A stretch of 64,000 nucleotides of DNA from Nitrospirillum viridazoti (GCF_007827975.1 NZ_VITT01000014.1); one strand, 5' to 3'. Counted from the stretch's first letter, positions 44,790 to 53,873 are shown. Notes: generated by a model not told the origin, from the sequence alone. Numbers and translations: made by a program.

Positions 44790-46784
44790 TTGCTGTCGAC
44801 TTCAAATTCCCGTTGGCCTTGGGCCTTGCTGGCGTTGTACCCGCTGGCCGGCCTGCTGGACCCGCTGCTGGTCTCGGCCGTGCCCGGCTGGGCGCCATGG
44901 AACGTGCGCGCCGGCATCGGCCTGGCCCTGGTCATGGCCTGGGGCCCGCAGCGCCTGCCACTGCTGATGGCGGCGGCCGTCGCCGGCCTGGCCCTGCGCG
45001 CCGTCCTGGTGCCGGCCAGCCACCCCCTGGCCGCCAGCATGGCCATCCCCACCCTGGCCGAGCCGCTGGTCTTCGCCCTGCCCGCCCTGCTGCTGGCCCG
45101 CCGCCTGCGCCATGATGGCGAAGGCTTCGTGCTGGAAGATGTGGACGGCGTCATGCGCCTGGCCGGCCTGACCATGGCCGGGGCGCTGGGGCAGAGCCTG
45201 CTGCTGCTGGCCCTGGCCTGGGTTTTGCCGGCCTGGCCCCTGGCGGGATGGACGCTGACCGGCTGGGACGGGCGCGCCATGACCGCCGACCCGCTGACCG
45301 TGGCCCTGCAGCACTGGGTGGGCGACGTGGCCGGCGTCACCGTGGTGGCGACCCTGGCCCTGATGGCGCCGCGCCTGGCCCGTCCCCTGCACCCGGCCCG
45401 CCTGCTGCGGGCCCAGATCCTGGGCCAGGTGGCCGGCATCTGCCTGTCGGTGGCGGTGATCTTCCCCCGGGTGGTGGGGTCGCGCTTCTACCCCGTGTTC
45501 ATCCCCCTGGTGTGGGTGGCGGCCGGCAGCGGCCTGCCCGGCGCCGTGCTGGCCCTGGCCGGGCTGGAGGCCGCCCTCAGCCTGGGCATCGCCGTTTGCG
45601 ACATCCAGCCCTATCAGGCGCTGAAGCTGCAAATCCTGATGCTGTCGCTGGCCATGACCGGCCTGCTGCTGGGCGCGGTGATTTCCGAGCGTGAGCGGGT
45701 GCGCGCCGCTGCCGCCAAGGGCGAGGCGCGACTGAAGACCCTGATCGAGCTGGCGCCCGACGGCATCGTCATCCTGGACGCCGACGGCCGGGTGGAGGAG
45801 GTCAACCGCCTGGTGGCCGACCTGACGGGCCGGACGCCCGACATCCTGCGCGGCCGTCCCCTGGCCGACCTGCTGCGCCGCGAGGGCGGCGAGGAATGGC
45901 TGGTCGGCGCCGACGGCCGCCCCCTGCCGGTGGAATCGTCGCTGGCCATGGTCGAGGAAACGGGCGGGGTCATGGGCGTGCTGACCATTCGCGACATCTC
46001 CGCCCGCAAGCGCGCCGCCGCCGCCCTGGGCCAGCACCGCGCCGCCGCCGAGCAGGCCAGCCGCAGCCACCTGACGGAGGAACTGGCGGCCGCCCTGGCG
46101 CACGAGTTGAACCAGCCCCTGTCGGCCATCGTCAGCTACACCGGCGCCTGCCGCCGTATCCTGGAATCCGAAAGCCAGTCCAAGGCGCTGGAACTGATGG
46201 GCAAGGCCGCCGCCCAGGCGGAGCGGGCCGGCGCCATCATCCGCCACTTGCGCGAATTCTACCGCACCGGCCAAGTGGACACCGCCCCGGTGCCGGCTGG
46301 CGACCTAGTAGCCGGCGTCGCCCGCCTGCTGGCGGATGAGGTGGCCAACGCCGGCGCGCGGCTGGACGTGGTGGTCGGGGATGGCTTGATCCTGTCCATC
46401 GACCGGGTGCAGGTGGAACAGGTGCTGATCAACCTGGTGCGCAACGCCTTGGACGCCTTGGCCGACGGGGCCACCGCCGACCGCCGCATCCTGATCGACA
46501 TGCGGGCGGCGGAAGACGGGACCCACGCCGACATCCGCGTGGCCGATACCGGCCCCGGCATCGCGGCGGAAGTGGCGGGCCGCCTGTTCGCGCCCTTCAC
46601 CACCACCCGGCCCACAGGCATGGGCCTGGGCCTGAGCATCAGCCGCGGCATCGTCGAGGCCCATGGCGGCCGCCTGCGGGCCGGCACCGGCACGCTGGGC
46701 GGTGCCGCTTTCTCGTTCACGCTTCCCTTGGCGCTGCCCGCCCAGGAGGTACCCGCCCAGGAGGCCCCCAATGCCGCAGCCTGA
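44790..46784 (+). CDS. Membrane sensor histidine kinase (MASE1-like, PAS, FixL-type)
   Basis: 664 residues. The first 305 contain about eight membrane segments of MASE1-like character. A PAS domain follows (LKTLIELAPDGIVILDADGRV ... DISARKRAA), then a HisKA domain with phospho-acceptor His in AHELNQPLSAIVSYTG, and an ATPase domain with VLINLVRNALDAL, DTGPGIA and GMGLGLSISRGIVEAHGG. No haem-binding His pattern was checked in the PAS. The frame starts with TTG at 44790; no ATG precedes the first membrane segment. Overlaps its response regulator gene by 14 bases. Confidence 0.85.
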   Translation: MLSTSNSRWPWALLALYPLAGLLDPLLVSAVPGWAPWNVRAGIGLALVMAWGPQRLPLLMAAAVAGLALRAVLVPASHPLAASMAIPTLAEPLVFALPALLLARRLRHDGEGFVLEDVDGVMRLAGLTMAGALGQSLLLLALAWVLPAWPLAGWTLTGWDGRAMTADPLTVALQHWVGDVAGVTVVATLALMAPRLARPLHPARLLRAQILGQVAGICLSVAVIFPRVVGSRFYPVFIPLVWVAAGSGLPGAVLALAGLEAALSLGIAVCDIQPYQALKLQILMLSLAMTGLLLGAVISERERVRAAAAKGEARLKTLIELAPDGIVILDADGRVEEVNRLVADLTGRTPDILRGRPLADLLRREGGEEWLVGADGRPLPVESSLAMVEETGGVMGVLTIRDISARKRAAAALGQHRAAAEQASRSHLTEELAAALAHELNQPLSAIVSYTGACRRILESESQSKALELMGKAAAQAERAGAIIRHLREFYRTGQVDTAPVPAGDLVAGVARLLADEVANAGARLDVVVGDGLILSIDRVQVEQVLINLVRNALDALADGATADRRILIDMRAAEDGTHADIRVADTGPGIAAEVAGRLFAPFTTTRPTGMGLGLSISRGIVEAHGGRLRAGTGTLGGAAFSFTLPLALPAQEVPAQEAPNAAA

Positions 46785-47379
46785 GCTGACCCTGGCCATC
46801 GTCGATGATGACGAGGCGGTGCGCGACGCGTTGAGCGCCCTGTTCCAGGCCGAAGGCTATCCCGTGGCCACATACCCCTCGGCCATCGGCTTCCTGGAGG
46901 CCGGGGCCGACAGCGTGCCCGGCTGCGTCATCGCCGACATCAACATGCCGGGCATGACGGGTCTGGAGTTGCAGGCGGAGCTGGCGCGGCGCAGTTGTCC
47001 CCTGCCCATGATCATCCTGACCGGCCAGGGTGACGTGCCCAAGGCGGTGACGGCCCTCAAGGCCGGGGCCGTGGATTTCATCGAGAAGCCCTTCGCCATC
47101 GACGCCCTGGTGCGGGCGGTGGAGACGGCCATGGCGCGCTTCGGCCACACCCTGCGCCACCAGGCGGAATTCCAGGCGGCGCAAAGCCGGCTGGAGACCT
47201 TGAGCACCCGTGAGCGCGAGGTCATGGACCTGCTGGTGGCCGGCCACCCCAACAAGGTCATCGCCTGGACGCTGGGCATCAGCGCCCGCACGGTGGAAAA
47301 CCATCGCGCGCGGGTCATGGAAAAGACGGGCTGTGACAACGTGCCCGCCCTGATCCACTTGAGCATGGCCGCGACATGA
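46771..47379 (+). CDS. FixJ-family response regulator
   Basis: 202 residues. Receiver domain with acidic DDDEA, phospho-acceptor Asp in CVIADINMPGMTG, Thr in ILTGQGD and Lys in EKPF. LuxR-type helix-turn-helix at the end: LSTREREVMDLLVAGHPNKVIAWTLGISARTVENHR. Start at 46771 with CAGGAGG upstream, overlapping the kinase gene, so the two form a two-component pair. Target genes unknown. Confidence 0.92.
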   Translation: MPQPELTLAIVDDDEAVRDALSALFQAEGYPVATYPSAIGFLEAGADSVPGCVIADINMPGMTGLELQAELARRSCPLPMIILTGQGDVPKAVTALKAGAVDFIEKPFAIDALVRAVETAMARFGHTLRHQAEFQAAQSRLETLSTREREVMDLLVAGHPNKVIAWTLGISARTVENHRARVMEKTGCDNVPALIHLSMAAT

Positions 47380-47412
47380 CGGCCCCGACATGAGAAACGG
47401 CCAGCGGCGGCA

Positions 47413-48081
47413 TCAGGCGGCGGCCCGGGTCTCCATCACGGCGGACAGCAGGCAGTAGCCAACGCCGCGCAGGGTGTGCAGCAGGCGGGGCTGGCCCGGC
47501 CCGTCCAGCCGGCGGCGCAGGCGGGAGGCCAGGGCATCCACGGCATTGTCGGCCACGTCCAGGTCACCGGCCCACAGCCGGTCGAGGATGGCGCTGCGCG
47601 GCACCACCGCCCCTTCCGCCTGCAGCAGCAGGACCATTAGCTGGAACTCGCGTGAGGACAGCAGGATGTCGCGGCCGGCGCGGCGCACCCGGCGCTGGCG
47701 CACATCCACGGTCAGATCATCCAGGACATAGGCCAGACGCGGCCCCTGGCGCTTCAGGCGCAGCAGGGCCAGCAGGCGGTCCACCACCAGATCGCCGGGC
47801 AGGGCGGCGTCCACCTGGTCATCGGCACCCAGCGCCAGGGCGCCGGCGCGGTCCACCTGCTCCGCCGCCAGCGTCACCACCAGGGCGCCGGCGAAGATCC
47901 GTCGTGCGCGGCTCAGGCGCTCGGGCAATTGACGGGTGTCATCGGACAGCACCACGACATCGGTCATACGGGGCGCCGGCGGCAGCGCAGCCAGAGTGTC
48001 GACCTGCCAGCCGCGTTCCCGCAACAGCCGCGACAGCCGCGCGACGCCGGGCGAGGCCTTGCCGATGATAAGAGCGCGCAT
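47413..48081 (-). CDS. OmpR-type winged-helix regulator with degenerate receiver, first
   Basis: 222 residues. C-terminal OmpR/PhoB winged helix (LLSSREFQLMVLLLQAEGAVV, DNAVDALASRLRRRLDG, LHTLRGVGYCLL). The N-terminal part has the size of a receiver but lacks the phospho-acceptor Asp: the expected position reads VVVLSDDTRQ. It is therefore unlikely to be controlled by standard phosphorylation. Start at 48081. A second protein of the same plan follows upstream at 48169-48780. No partner kinase is adjacent on this strand. Confidence 0.82.
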   Translation of the reverse strand: MRALIIGKASPGVARLSRLLRERGWQVDTLAALPPAPRMTDVVVLSDDTRQLPERLSRARRIFAGALVVTLAAEQVDRAGALALGADDQVDAALPGDLVVDRLLALLRLKRQGPRLAYVLDDLTVDVRQRRVRRAGRDILLSSREFQLMVLLLQAEGAVVPRSAILDRLWAGDLDVADNAVDALASRLRRRLDGPGQPRLLHTLRGVGYCLLSAVMETRAAA

Positions 48082-48168
48082 GGGAATCACCCGCCTGGTG
48101 GAACCATGCCGGTACCCTAGGCGGCGGCCGCCAGCACCGATATCCGGTATACTACCTAACGCTCCAGC

Positions 48169-48780
48169 CTACCGTTTCCGGGCCGGCGTCCCCAGCACAT
48201 AGCCCTGGTGGCCGCGGGTGTGCAGCGGCACGGCCGGCCCCAGGGCGCAGCGCAGGCTGTGGATGTGCGCCGTCAGGCGACCAGCGCTGTCGGTCGCATC
48301 GGGCCATAGCCGGGCCCGCAGTTCCGCCGCCGGCACCACCTGCCCGGGCCGTTCGGCCAGCAGCAGCAACAGGTCGAAATCCAAGGGCGCCAGGGCCAGC
48401 GGCCGCCCCCGGCACCAGGCCACCCGGCGGTCGACGTGCAGGGCGAGGTCGCCCACGCGCAGGGCTTGGTCGCCGGGTGCCGTCAGCCGGGCCAGCGCCG
48501 ACAGGGCCACCGCCACCGCCGTCGCCGCCGTATACAAAGGCAGCACCATGTGCGCGCCAGCCCGCAGCAGGGCGGACTCGGCCTCCGCCCCCACGGTGGT
48601 CAGGCACAAGGTGGGCCACGCTTCCCTGAGATGGCGCGGCAGTGCCCCGGCATCGGCGGCGATCAGCAGGCGGACATCGGGCACGTCGTCCTGGGTAACG
48701 TCCCACCCCAGCGCCGCCAGTTCCTGGATCAGTTCCCCGGCATCGCAGTCCAGCGCGGTCAAGGCAAGGCGGCCCGTCAT
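48169..48780 (-). CDS. OmpR-type winged-helix regulator with degenerate receiver, second
   Basis: 203 residues with the same two-part plan as its neighbour: a short receiver-like region without an acceptor Asp (DVRLLIAADAGALP) and a winged helix (ALAPLDFDLLLLLAERPGQVV, TAHIHSLRCALG, GHQGYVLG). The two share low identity, so this is not a recent duplication. It is divergent from the TonB-dependent receptor gene and may regulate it. Confidence 0.78.
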   Translation of the reverse strand: MTGRLALTALDCDAGELIQELAALGWDVTQDDVPDVRLLIAADAGALPRHLREAWPTLCLTTVGAEAESALLRAGAHMVLPLYTAATAVAVALSALARLTAPGDQALRVGDLALHVDRRVAWCRGRPLALAPLDFDLLLLLAERPGQVVPAAELRARLWPDATDSAGRLTAHIHSLRCALGPAVPLHTRGHQGYVLGTPARKR

Positions 48781-48978
48781 CGTCCCGTCATGTATCGGTC
48801 AAATGAAATTCACAAGAAAACGGGCACCGTCTAAGGGCTTATGCCGCCGCGGTGATCGGCGATACCTGAAATTTCCGTCAGGCTGCCGTCAAGATCCGCA
48901 TCCCGTCCCGACTGTACCAGCGCGGCACGCGATTTTGCAAAGCGCCGTCCAAGGTGCCGCGATCAACGAAGGGGGACG

Positions 48979-51234
48979 ATGATGACGACGAAGCCGGAGA
49001 CCGGCCCGAGCAGGGCCACACTGATGATGGGCGCCGCCGCCGTGGCCATGGCGCTGGCCGCCCTCGCCCCGCCGGCCCGCGCGGCCGATGCGCCCGCCCC
49101 CTCTGGTGGGGCCGACGCCGATGCGCCCATGACCGAGATCGACGTGGTGGCCAAGGTCATGCGCGTCTCGCCCTCCAACGTGCCGCTAGAGGCGACGGAG
49201 CCCACCTCCATCGTCCCCGAGGGCTTCCTGCGCGACAACATCGTCCCGCTGTCCAGCTTCGACGACATGGTGAAGTTCCAGCCTAGCGTCTATGCCCAGA
49301 GCCCCAACGGCCCCGGCCTGGGCAAGGCGGAGACGCTGAGCCTGCGCGGCTTCCAGGACAGCCAGTTCAACATCACCTTCGACGGCATCCCCTTCGGCGA
49401 CGCCACCGACCTGCACCACACCAGCTCCGCCCTGTTCGTGGCCCATGACATGGGCCAGGCGGAGGTGGACCGGGGCCCCGGCACGGCCTCCACCATCGGC
49501 AAGGCCACCTTCGGCGGCACCCTGGGCTTCCTGTCCAAGACCCCATCGGAGGACCCGGGGGTCACCGCCTACGGCACCTATGGCAGCTGGAACACCAAGG
49601 GCATCGGCGGGGAGGTCGACACCGGCCGCACCGTGCTGGGCCGCATGTTCTTCGACGTGCAGCGCACCACCTCCGACGGCTACCTGACCGGGGCGGAGGA
49701 ACAGCGCACCAACTATTTCTTCAAGGATGTGCTGGACATCGGCGAGCGCACGACGGTGACGCTGGTAGCCAGCAAGAACCATTCGTTCGAGTACACCACC
49801 CAGGGCGTCACCCTGGCCGACCTGGCCAAGTACGGCAACAATTGGGGCCTGGGCGACAACCCCAAGGCCCAGTCCTATTACAAGTACCAGCCCAGCCGCT
49901 ATACCTCGGACTTCGACTACATCCGCGTGCAGTCGGAACTGACGGACAGCATCAAGCTGGACAACACCGCCTACACCAACGGCTTCGGCCATCATTACAA
50001 GGAATCGTCGGACGCCAGCGACAGCAACCCCAAGGATGTGGGCGTCACATTCTACAACGCCGCCGGCAAGAAGGTGGCCACCTATGCCGGCGACATCCCG
50101 GGCAAGGAGGCCAACGCCAACTACCGCACCTTCGGCGACACCTTGCGCCTGACCGACAGCCTGTCCTTCGGCGACATCAAGGCCGGCGTCTGGTACGACC
50201 GCCAGCTGGACCACCGCCATTCCGAATCCTATGACTGGACCCAGAATATCTTGGTCACGGGCAAGTACGGCACGCCCTACACCTACAAGTACCGCGACCT
50301 GAACACCACCTGGCAGCCCTATGCCGAGTTCGACTGGAAGGTCACGCCGGACCTGATCCTGATCCCGGGCGTGAAGGTCACCAGCTTCACCCGCGACGTC
50401 GACGCCCTGTACAACAAGACCAAGCCCCCGGCGCCGCTGAACTACAGCGAGACCTATACCGAGGCCCAACCCTCCATCGCCGCGCACTACACCATCCAGG
50501 AAGGGTGGACCGCCTACGCCCAGGTGGCCAAGGGCTTCCTGGCGCCGCCCATCGACGTCTTCCAGGTGGCCAAGATCGCCTCGATCAAGCCGGAAGAGAC
50601 CATGAACTACCAGGTCGGCACCGCCGTGCAGCATGGCCGCTGGATGGTGGGCGCCGACGCCTATTACATCGACTTCAGCAACTACATCTCCACCAGCCAG
50701 GTGCCCGGCACGACGGAGACCACCTTCGTCAACGGGTCCGGCGCCATCTACAAGGGCCTGGAGATGGAGGCGCAATACGCCCTGACGGACGCCCTGTCGC
50801 TGTACGCCAACGCCAGCCTGAACCACGCCCAGTACAAGGACAATTACGTCTGGGTGGCGAACACGCCGCAATGGATGGCCACCACCGGCGTCATGTACGA
50901 CAGCCCCGAGGGCCTGTACTTCTCCGCCATCGGCAAGGTGGTGGGCCCGTTCTACGGCCAGGACAACACCACCGACGCCAAGACCGGCCTGCCCGACTTC
51001 GCCAACGCCTATCGCATCCACCCGGTGTTCACCGCCGACGTCTCGGTGGGCTGGCGCCTGAAGGACCTGGGCTATCACCTGGTGGATGTCACCCCCAGCC
51101 TGAAGATCGGCAACCTGTTCGACACCCACCGCATCAACGGCTTCGCTGGCACCCAGTCCGCCACCGGCGACGCGCTGTACTGGACCACACCGGGCCGCAG
51201 CGTGTTCTTCAACCTGTCGGTTACGGGGTGGTGA
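48979..51234 (+). CDS. TonB-dependent outer-membrane receptor
   Basis: 751 residues: signal peptide (ATLMMGAAAVAMALAALAPP), plug domain (TLSLRGFQDSQFNITFDGIPFGD, GKATFGGTLGFLSKTP) and a 22-strand type beta-barrel ending VFFNLSVTGW with an aromatic terminal residue. Energised by TonB/ExbBD, which are not in the window. Direct upstream neighbour, in the same direction, of the histidine acid phosphatase gene, suggesting import of a phytate-related or phosphorylated substrate. Start at 48979, with a second ATG immediately after. Confidence 0.92.
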   Translation: MMTTKPETGPSRATLMMGAAAVAMALAALAPPARAADAPAPSGGADADAPMTEIDVVAKVMRVSPSNVPLEATEPTSIVPEGFLRDNIVPLSSFDDMVKFQPSVYAQSPNGPGLGKAETLSLRGFQDSQFNITFDGIPFGDATDLHHTSSALFVAHDMGQAEVDRGPGTASTIGKATFGGTLGFLSKTPSEDPGVTAYGTYGSWNTKGIGGEVDTGRTVLGRMFFDVQRTTSDGYLTGAEEQRTNYFFKDVLDIGERTTVTLVASKNHSFEYTTQGVTLADLAKYGNNWGLGDNPKAQSYYKYQPSRYTSDFDYIRVQSELTDSIKLDNTAYTNGFGHHYKESSDASDSNPKDVGVTFYNAAGKKVATYAGDIPGKEANANYRTFGDTLRLTDSLSFGDIKAGVWYDRQLDHRHSESYDWTQNILVTGKYGTPYTYKYRDLNTTWQPYAEFDWKVTPDLILIPGVKVTSFTRDVDALYNKTKPPAPLNYSETYTEAQPSIAAHYTIQEGWTAYAQVAKGFLAPPIDVFQVAKIASIKPEETMNYQVGTAVQHGRWMVGADAYYIDFSNYISTSQVPGTTETTFVNGSGAIYKGLEMEAQYALTDALSLYANASLNHAQYKDNYVWVANTPQWMATTGVMYDSPEGLYFSAIGKVVGPFYGQDNTTDAKTGLPDFANAYRIHPVFTADVSVGWRLKDLGYHLVDVTPSLKIGNLFDTHRINGFAGTQSATGDALYWTTPGRSVFFNLSVTGW

Positions 51235-51256
51235 TGGGTAAGGGTTTGCGCGTGTT

Positions 51257-51386
51257 CCCTCAGGCGCCGGGCGCCGCCATCCGGCGGCTTGGCTGTCCTC
51301 GATTTCCAGTCCGCTCCGTTCCCCGGAAATCTCCGGCGGCTGCAGTCGCAGCCTACACCGGCATGAGGCGGCGCCTCATGCCGGTG
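51257..51386 (+). repeat. Multi-hairpin intergenic repeat, copy D, overlapping the phytase start
   Basis: Hairpin 1: GCCGCC-ATCC-GGCGGC (51273-51288). Hairpin 2: GATTTCC (51301-51307) with GGAAATC (51325-51331). Hairpin 3: GGCTGC-AGTC-GCAGCC (51338-51353). Hairpin 4: CACCGGCATGAGGC (51356-51369) with GCCTCATGCCGGTG (51373-51386). The last stem contains both candidate start codons of the downstream phosphatase gene. Confidence 0.8.
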
Positions 51387-52685
51387 GTCCTGGCGGCCGG
51401 CCTGATGACGGGCCCCGCCTGGGCCGATGCGACCGCCCCCCATGAGGTCCTGGAACGGGTGGTGATGCTGACCCGCCACGGCGTGCGCAGCCCGACCAAG
51501 GGCCTGGCGGAACTGCGCCGCCTGTCGGACCAGGACTGGCCGGCCTGGCCCGTGGACCGGGGCATCCTGACCCCCCACGGCGCCGACGCCATCCGCCAGC
51601 TGGGTCTGTACCTGGGCGCACAGTACCGCCAGCGCGGCCTGCTGGGACCCGATCGCTGCCCGGCGGGCGGTCCACCCGGCAGCCCAGCGGGCGATCCGGT
51701 CTTCGTCTGGGGCGACAGCGGCGACCAGCGCACCCGCGCCAGCGCCCAGGCCCTGGCCGACGGACTGGCCCCCGGCTGCGGGCTGAAGGCCCGTGGCCTG
51801 GCGCCGGACAGCCCCGACGTGCTGTTCGACGCCGCGTCGGGCGGCGCCTGCCCCATGGACGCCGCCGAGGCCACCAAGGCGGTGATCGCGGCCAACGGCG
51901 GCGACATCGCCACCGTGCCGGCCAGCGTGGCGCCCGCCCTGGCGGCCCTGGTGCAGGTGGTGGCGCCCAAGGCCTGCGCGCCGGGCGCCGCCTCCGATTC
52001 CCCCGCCGGCGCCTGCTTCGCCACCGGCCCCGCCAAGGTGGTGGACAAGGGCGGCGAGGTGAAGGTGGACGGGCCCCTGGCGCGGGGCGCCATGCTGGCC
52101 GAAAGCGTCTTCCTGGAATACGTGCAGGGCATGCCCGCCGACCAGGTGGGCTGGGGCCGCGCCGGCACGCCGCAGGCGCTGGCCGCCATCCTGCCGGTGC
52201 ACGACCATCAGGCCGACCTGACCCGCCGCACCCCCTACATCGCCAGCCACAACGGCGCGCTGCTGGCCCGCCAGATCGTGGCCGGGGTGACGGGGGAGGC
52301 GGTGGGTGCACCCCTGGCGCCCCCCTTGGCGCCCGTGCCGGCGGGGGCCAGGCTGATCTCTATCCTGGGGCATGACACCAACCTGTCCAACGTAGCCGGC
52401 CTGCTGGGCCTGGATTGGACCCTGCCCGGCCAGCCGGACAAGACGGCGCCCGACACCACCCTGGCGTTCGAGGTCAGCCGCGACACCGCCACCGGCAAGC
52501 GCTATGTCCGGGTGACACTATATTACCAGACCCTGGAGGATCTGCGGCAAGCCGCCGCCCTGACGCCGGCCCATCCGGCGGGTAAGGTTGATCTGCCCCT
52601 GCCCGCCTGCGGCGGCGACCGCTGCACGGTGGAGGACTTCGCCACCCTGGTGCGCAAGGCGGTGCCGGCAGCCTGCTGGCGCTGA
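51363..52685 (+). CDS. Exported histidine acid phosphatase (AppA-like phytase/glucose-1-phosphatase)
   Basis: 440 residues. Signal peptide LMPVVLAAGLMTGPAWADA, then RHGVRSP (catalytic His about residue 39) and the proton-donor motif in ILGHDTNL. This is the AppA/Agp branch of histidine acid phosphatases, which release phosphate from phytate or sugar phosphates in the periplasm. Start at 51363 (MRRRLM) or 51378; both lie inside a strong hairpin of repeat copy D. It follows the TonB-dependent receptor by 128 bases and ends in a strong terminator. Confidence 0.87.
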   Translation: MRRRLMPVVLAAGLMTGPAWADATAPHEVLERVVMLTRHGVRSPTKGLAELRRLSDQDWPAWPVDRGILTPHGADAIRQLGLYLGAQYRQRGLLGPDRCPAGGPPGSPAGDPVFVWGDSGDQRTRASAQALADGLAPGCGLKARGLAPDSPDVLFDAASGGACPMDAAEATKAVIAANGGDIATVPASVAPALAALVQVVAPKACAPGAASDSPAGACFATGPAKVVDKGGEVKVDGPLARGAMLAESVFLEYVQGMPADQVGWGRAGTPQALAAILPVHDHQADLTRRTPYIASHNGALLARQIVAGVTGEAVGAPLAPPLAPVPAGARLISILGHDTNLSNVAGLLGLDWTLPGQPDKTAPDTTLAFEVSRDTATGKRYVRVTLYYQTLEDLRQAAALTPAHPAGKVDLPLPACGGDRCTVEDFATLVRKAVPAACWR

Positions 52686-52735
52686 GGGGCGAAACCGACA
52701 GGCGGCCTTCCCATCATCCGCCGCCTGTGAGGGAG

Positions 52736-52776
52736 AGGCGGGGCGGTCTGCGGAACCGCCCCGCCTTCCGTCTTTT
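52736..52776 (+). terminator. Terminator after the histidine acid phosphatase gene
   Basis: AGGCGGGGCGGT (52736-52747) pairs with ACCGCCCCGCCT (52755-52766), followed by TCCGTCTTTT. Ends the receptor-phosphatase operon. Confidence 0.8.
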
Positions 52777-52779
52777 GGG

Positions 52780-52793
52780 GCCGGTAAGGTCCG
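52780..52793 (+). repeat. Solitary iteron-like site
   Basis: GCCGGTAAGGTCCG differs from the repA iteron GCCGGTAAAGTCCG at one position. It lies between two terminators, about 1.45 kb before the iteron array. Confidence 0.5.
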
Positions 52794-52805
52794 AATCGTC
52801 GCTCT

Positions 52806-52845
52806 CGAAACGACGGGCGGGACAGCCTGGCCATCCCGCCCGTCG
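52806..52845 (-). terminator. Terminator of the ricin-type lectin gene
   Basis: CGACGGGCGGGA (52811-52822) pairs with TCCCGCCCGTCG (52834-52845); TTTCG follows on the minus strand. Confidence 0.65.
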
Positions 52846-52853
52846 GTCATCGA

Positions 52854-53873
52854 TCAGTGATGACCGTTGGCCCGGGCGGCCACGCCGGCCTTTTCCTGTG
52901 CCTGGGCCCAGACTTCGGCCACGGCAGCGGCCGCGGGCCGATTATACTCCGCCTCTTCCTCGGCTGGCGCGGCCTCACCCGTCCAGAGGACGCTGGCCGC
53001 GCGGGCCTGGGCGGCGGGCACCACGGTCTGCCAGATTTCATTGGCCTGGCCGTGGCCCCAGCTCCAGGTTCCCATGGCCAGCGGGCCCTTGGGGATGGGG
53101 TGCGGGTTGCCGAAGACGTTCCAGTTCTGGCCTGAGTCGATCCAGGGCCGAATGGCCTGGAAAGCGCCGCTGCCGCCATAGGTCCACAGCGAATCGACAT
53201 TCAGCTGGTTGGGCGCCCGCTGCAGCAGGGACGAGCCGTTGCCGTCGCCGCTGACATAGGCCAGCAGACCCGACGCCTTGTTGACGATGGAGAAGCCGCC
53301 GATCCACTGCGTGGCGGTGAAAACGAAGGCGGCAGGCGCCTGCGTGGCGTAGTTGTCGTCCACCACCAGGGCACCGGCCGTGTTCTTGGGATCGACGGAC
53401 AGTTGCAGATAGGGCGCCATGCCCGACACGAAGGAGAAGGTCTGGGTGGGCCGTGGCCACACGGCGCTGACGGTCTGGACCTGCCAGATCTCGTTGCCGG
53501 CGCCCCCACCCCAGCCCCACGTGCCAACGACGGTGCCCACCACCGGATGGCCGCCCAGGGCGTTCAGGTTTTGTGATGTCCGCAGGGCCAGTCGGATGGC
53601 GGTGAAATCCTGATTGGGCCCGGTCTTCTGCCAGATGTCGCCATGGCTGGACAGGCCGACGGGCTGGTCATCGCCGCCGAAGGCCAGATACGTGCCGGTG
53701 GCGACGTTCTTGAGGTAGAAGCCGTTCAGCGCCGGCTCTTCCACCCATTGCTGGTTGGTATCGGTGCCGTCCAACCATCGCATGATGATACGGCCGGGGT
53801 TCGCGGGATCGTTGGAGACAACCAGATCAGGCAGGGTACCGACTTGGATGACAAGGTTCGAGTTGACGCTCAT
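52854..53873 (-). CDS. Cytoplasmic-looking ricin-type beta-trefoil lectin, two domains
   Basis: 339 residues with no signal peptide. Trefoil-like repeats are visible: NQQWVEEPALNGFYLKN early, and a duplicated motif GTWGWGGGAGNEIWQ (about residues 117-131) and GTWSWGHGQANEIWQ (about 268-282), 151 residues apart. So the protein is two related domains of about 150 residues plus an Ala/Glu-rich tail. Such lectins bind galactose- or mannose-like sugars. GGGAG lies upstream of the ATG. It is transcribed away from the iteron array. Role unknown; secretion by another route is possible. Confidence 0.75.
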   Translation of the reverse strand: MSVNSNLVIQVGTLPDLVVSNDPANPGRIIMRWLDGTDTNQQWVEEPALNGFYLKNVATGTYLAFGGDDQPVGLSSHGDIWQKTGPNQDFTAIRLALRTSQNLNALGGHPVVGTVVGTWGWGGGAGNEIWQVQTVSAVWPRPTQTFSFVSGMAPYLQLSVDPKNTAGALVVDDNYATQAPAAFVFTATQWIGGFSIVNKASGLLAYVSGDGNGSSLLQRAPNQLNVDSLWTYGGSGAFQAIRPWIDSGQNWNVFGNPHPIPKGPLAMGTWSWGHGQANEIWQTVVPAAQARAASVLWTGEAAPAEEEAEYNRPAAAAVAEVWAQAQEKAGVAARANGHH

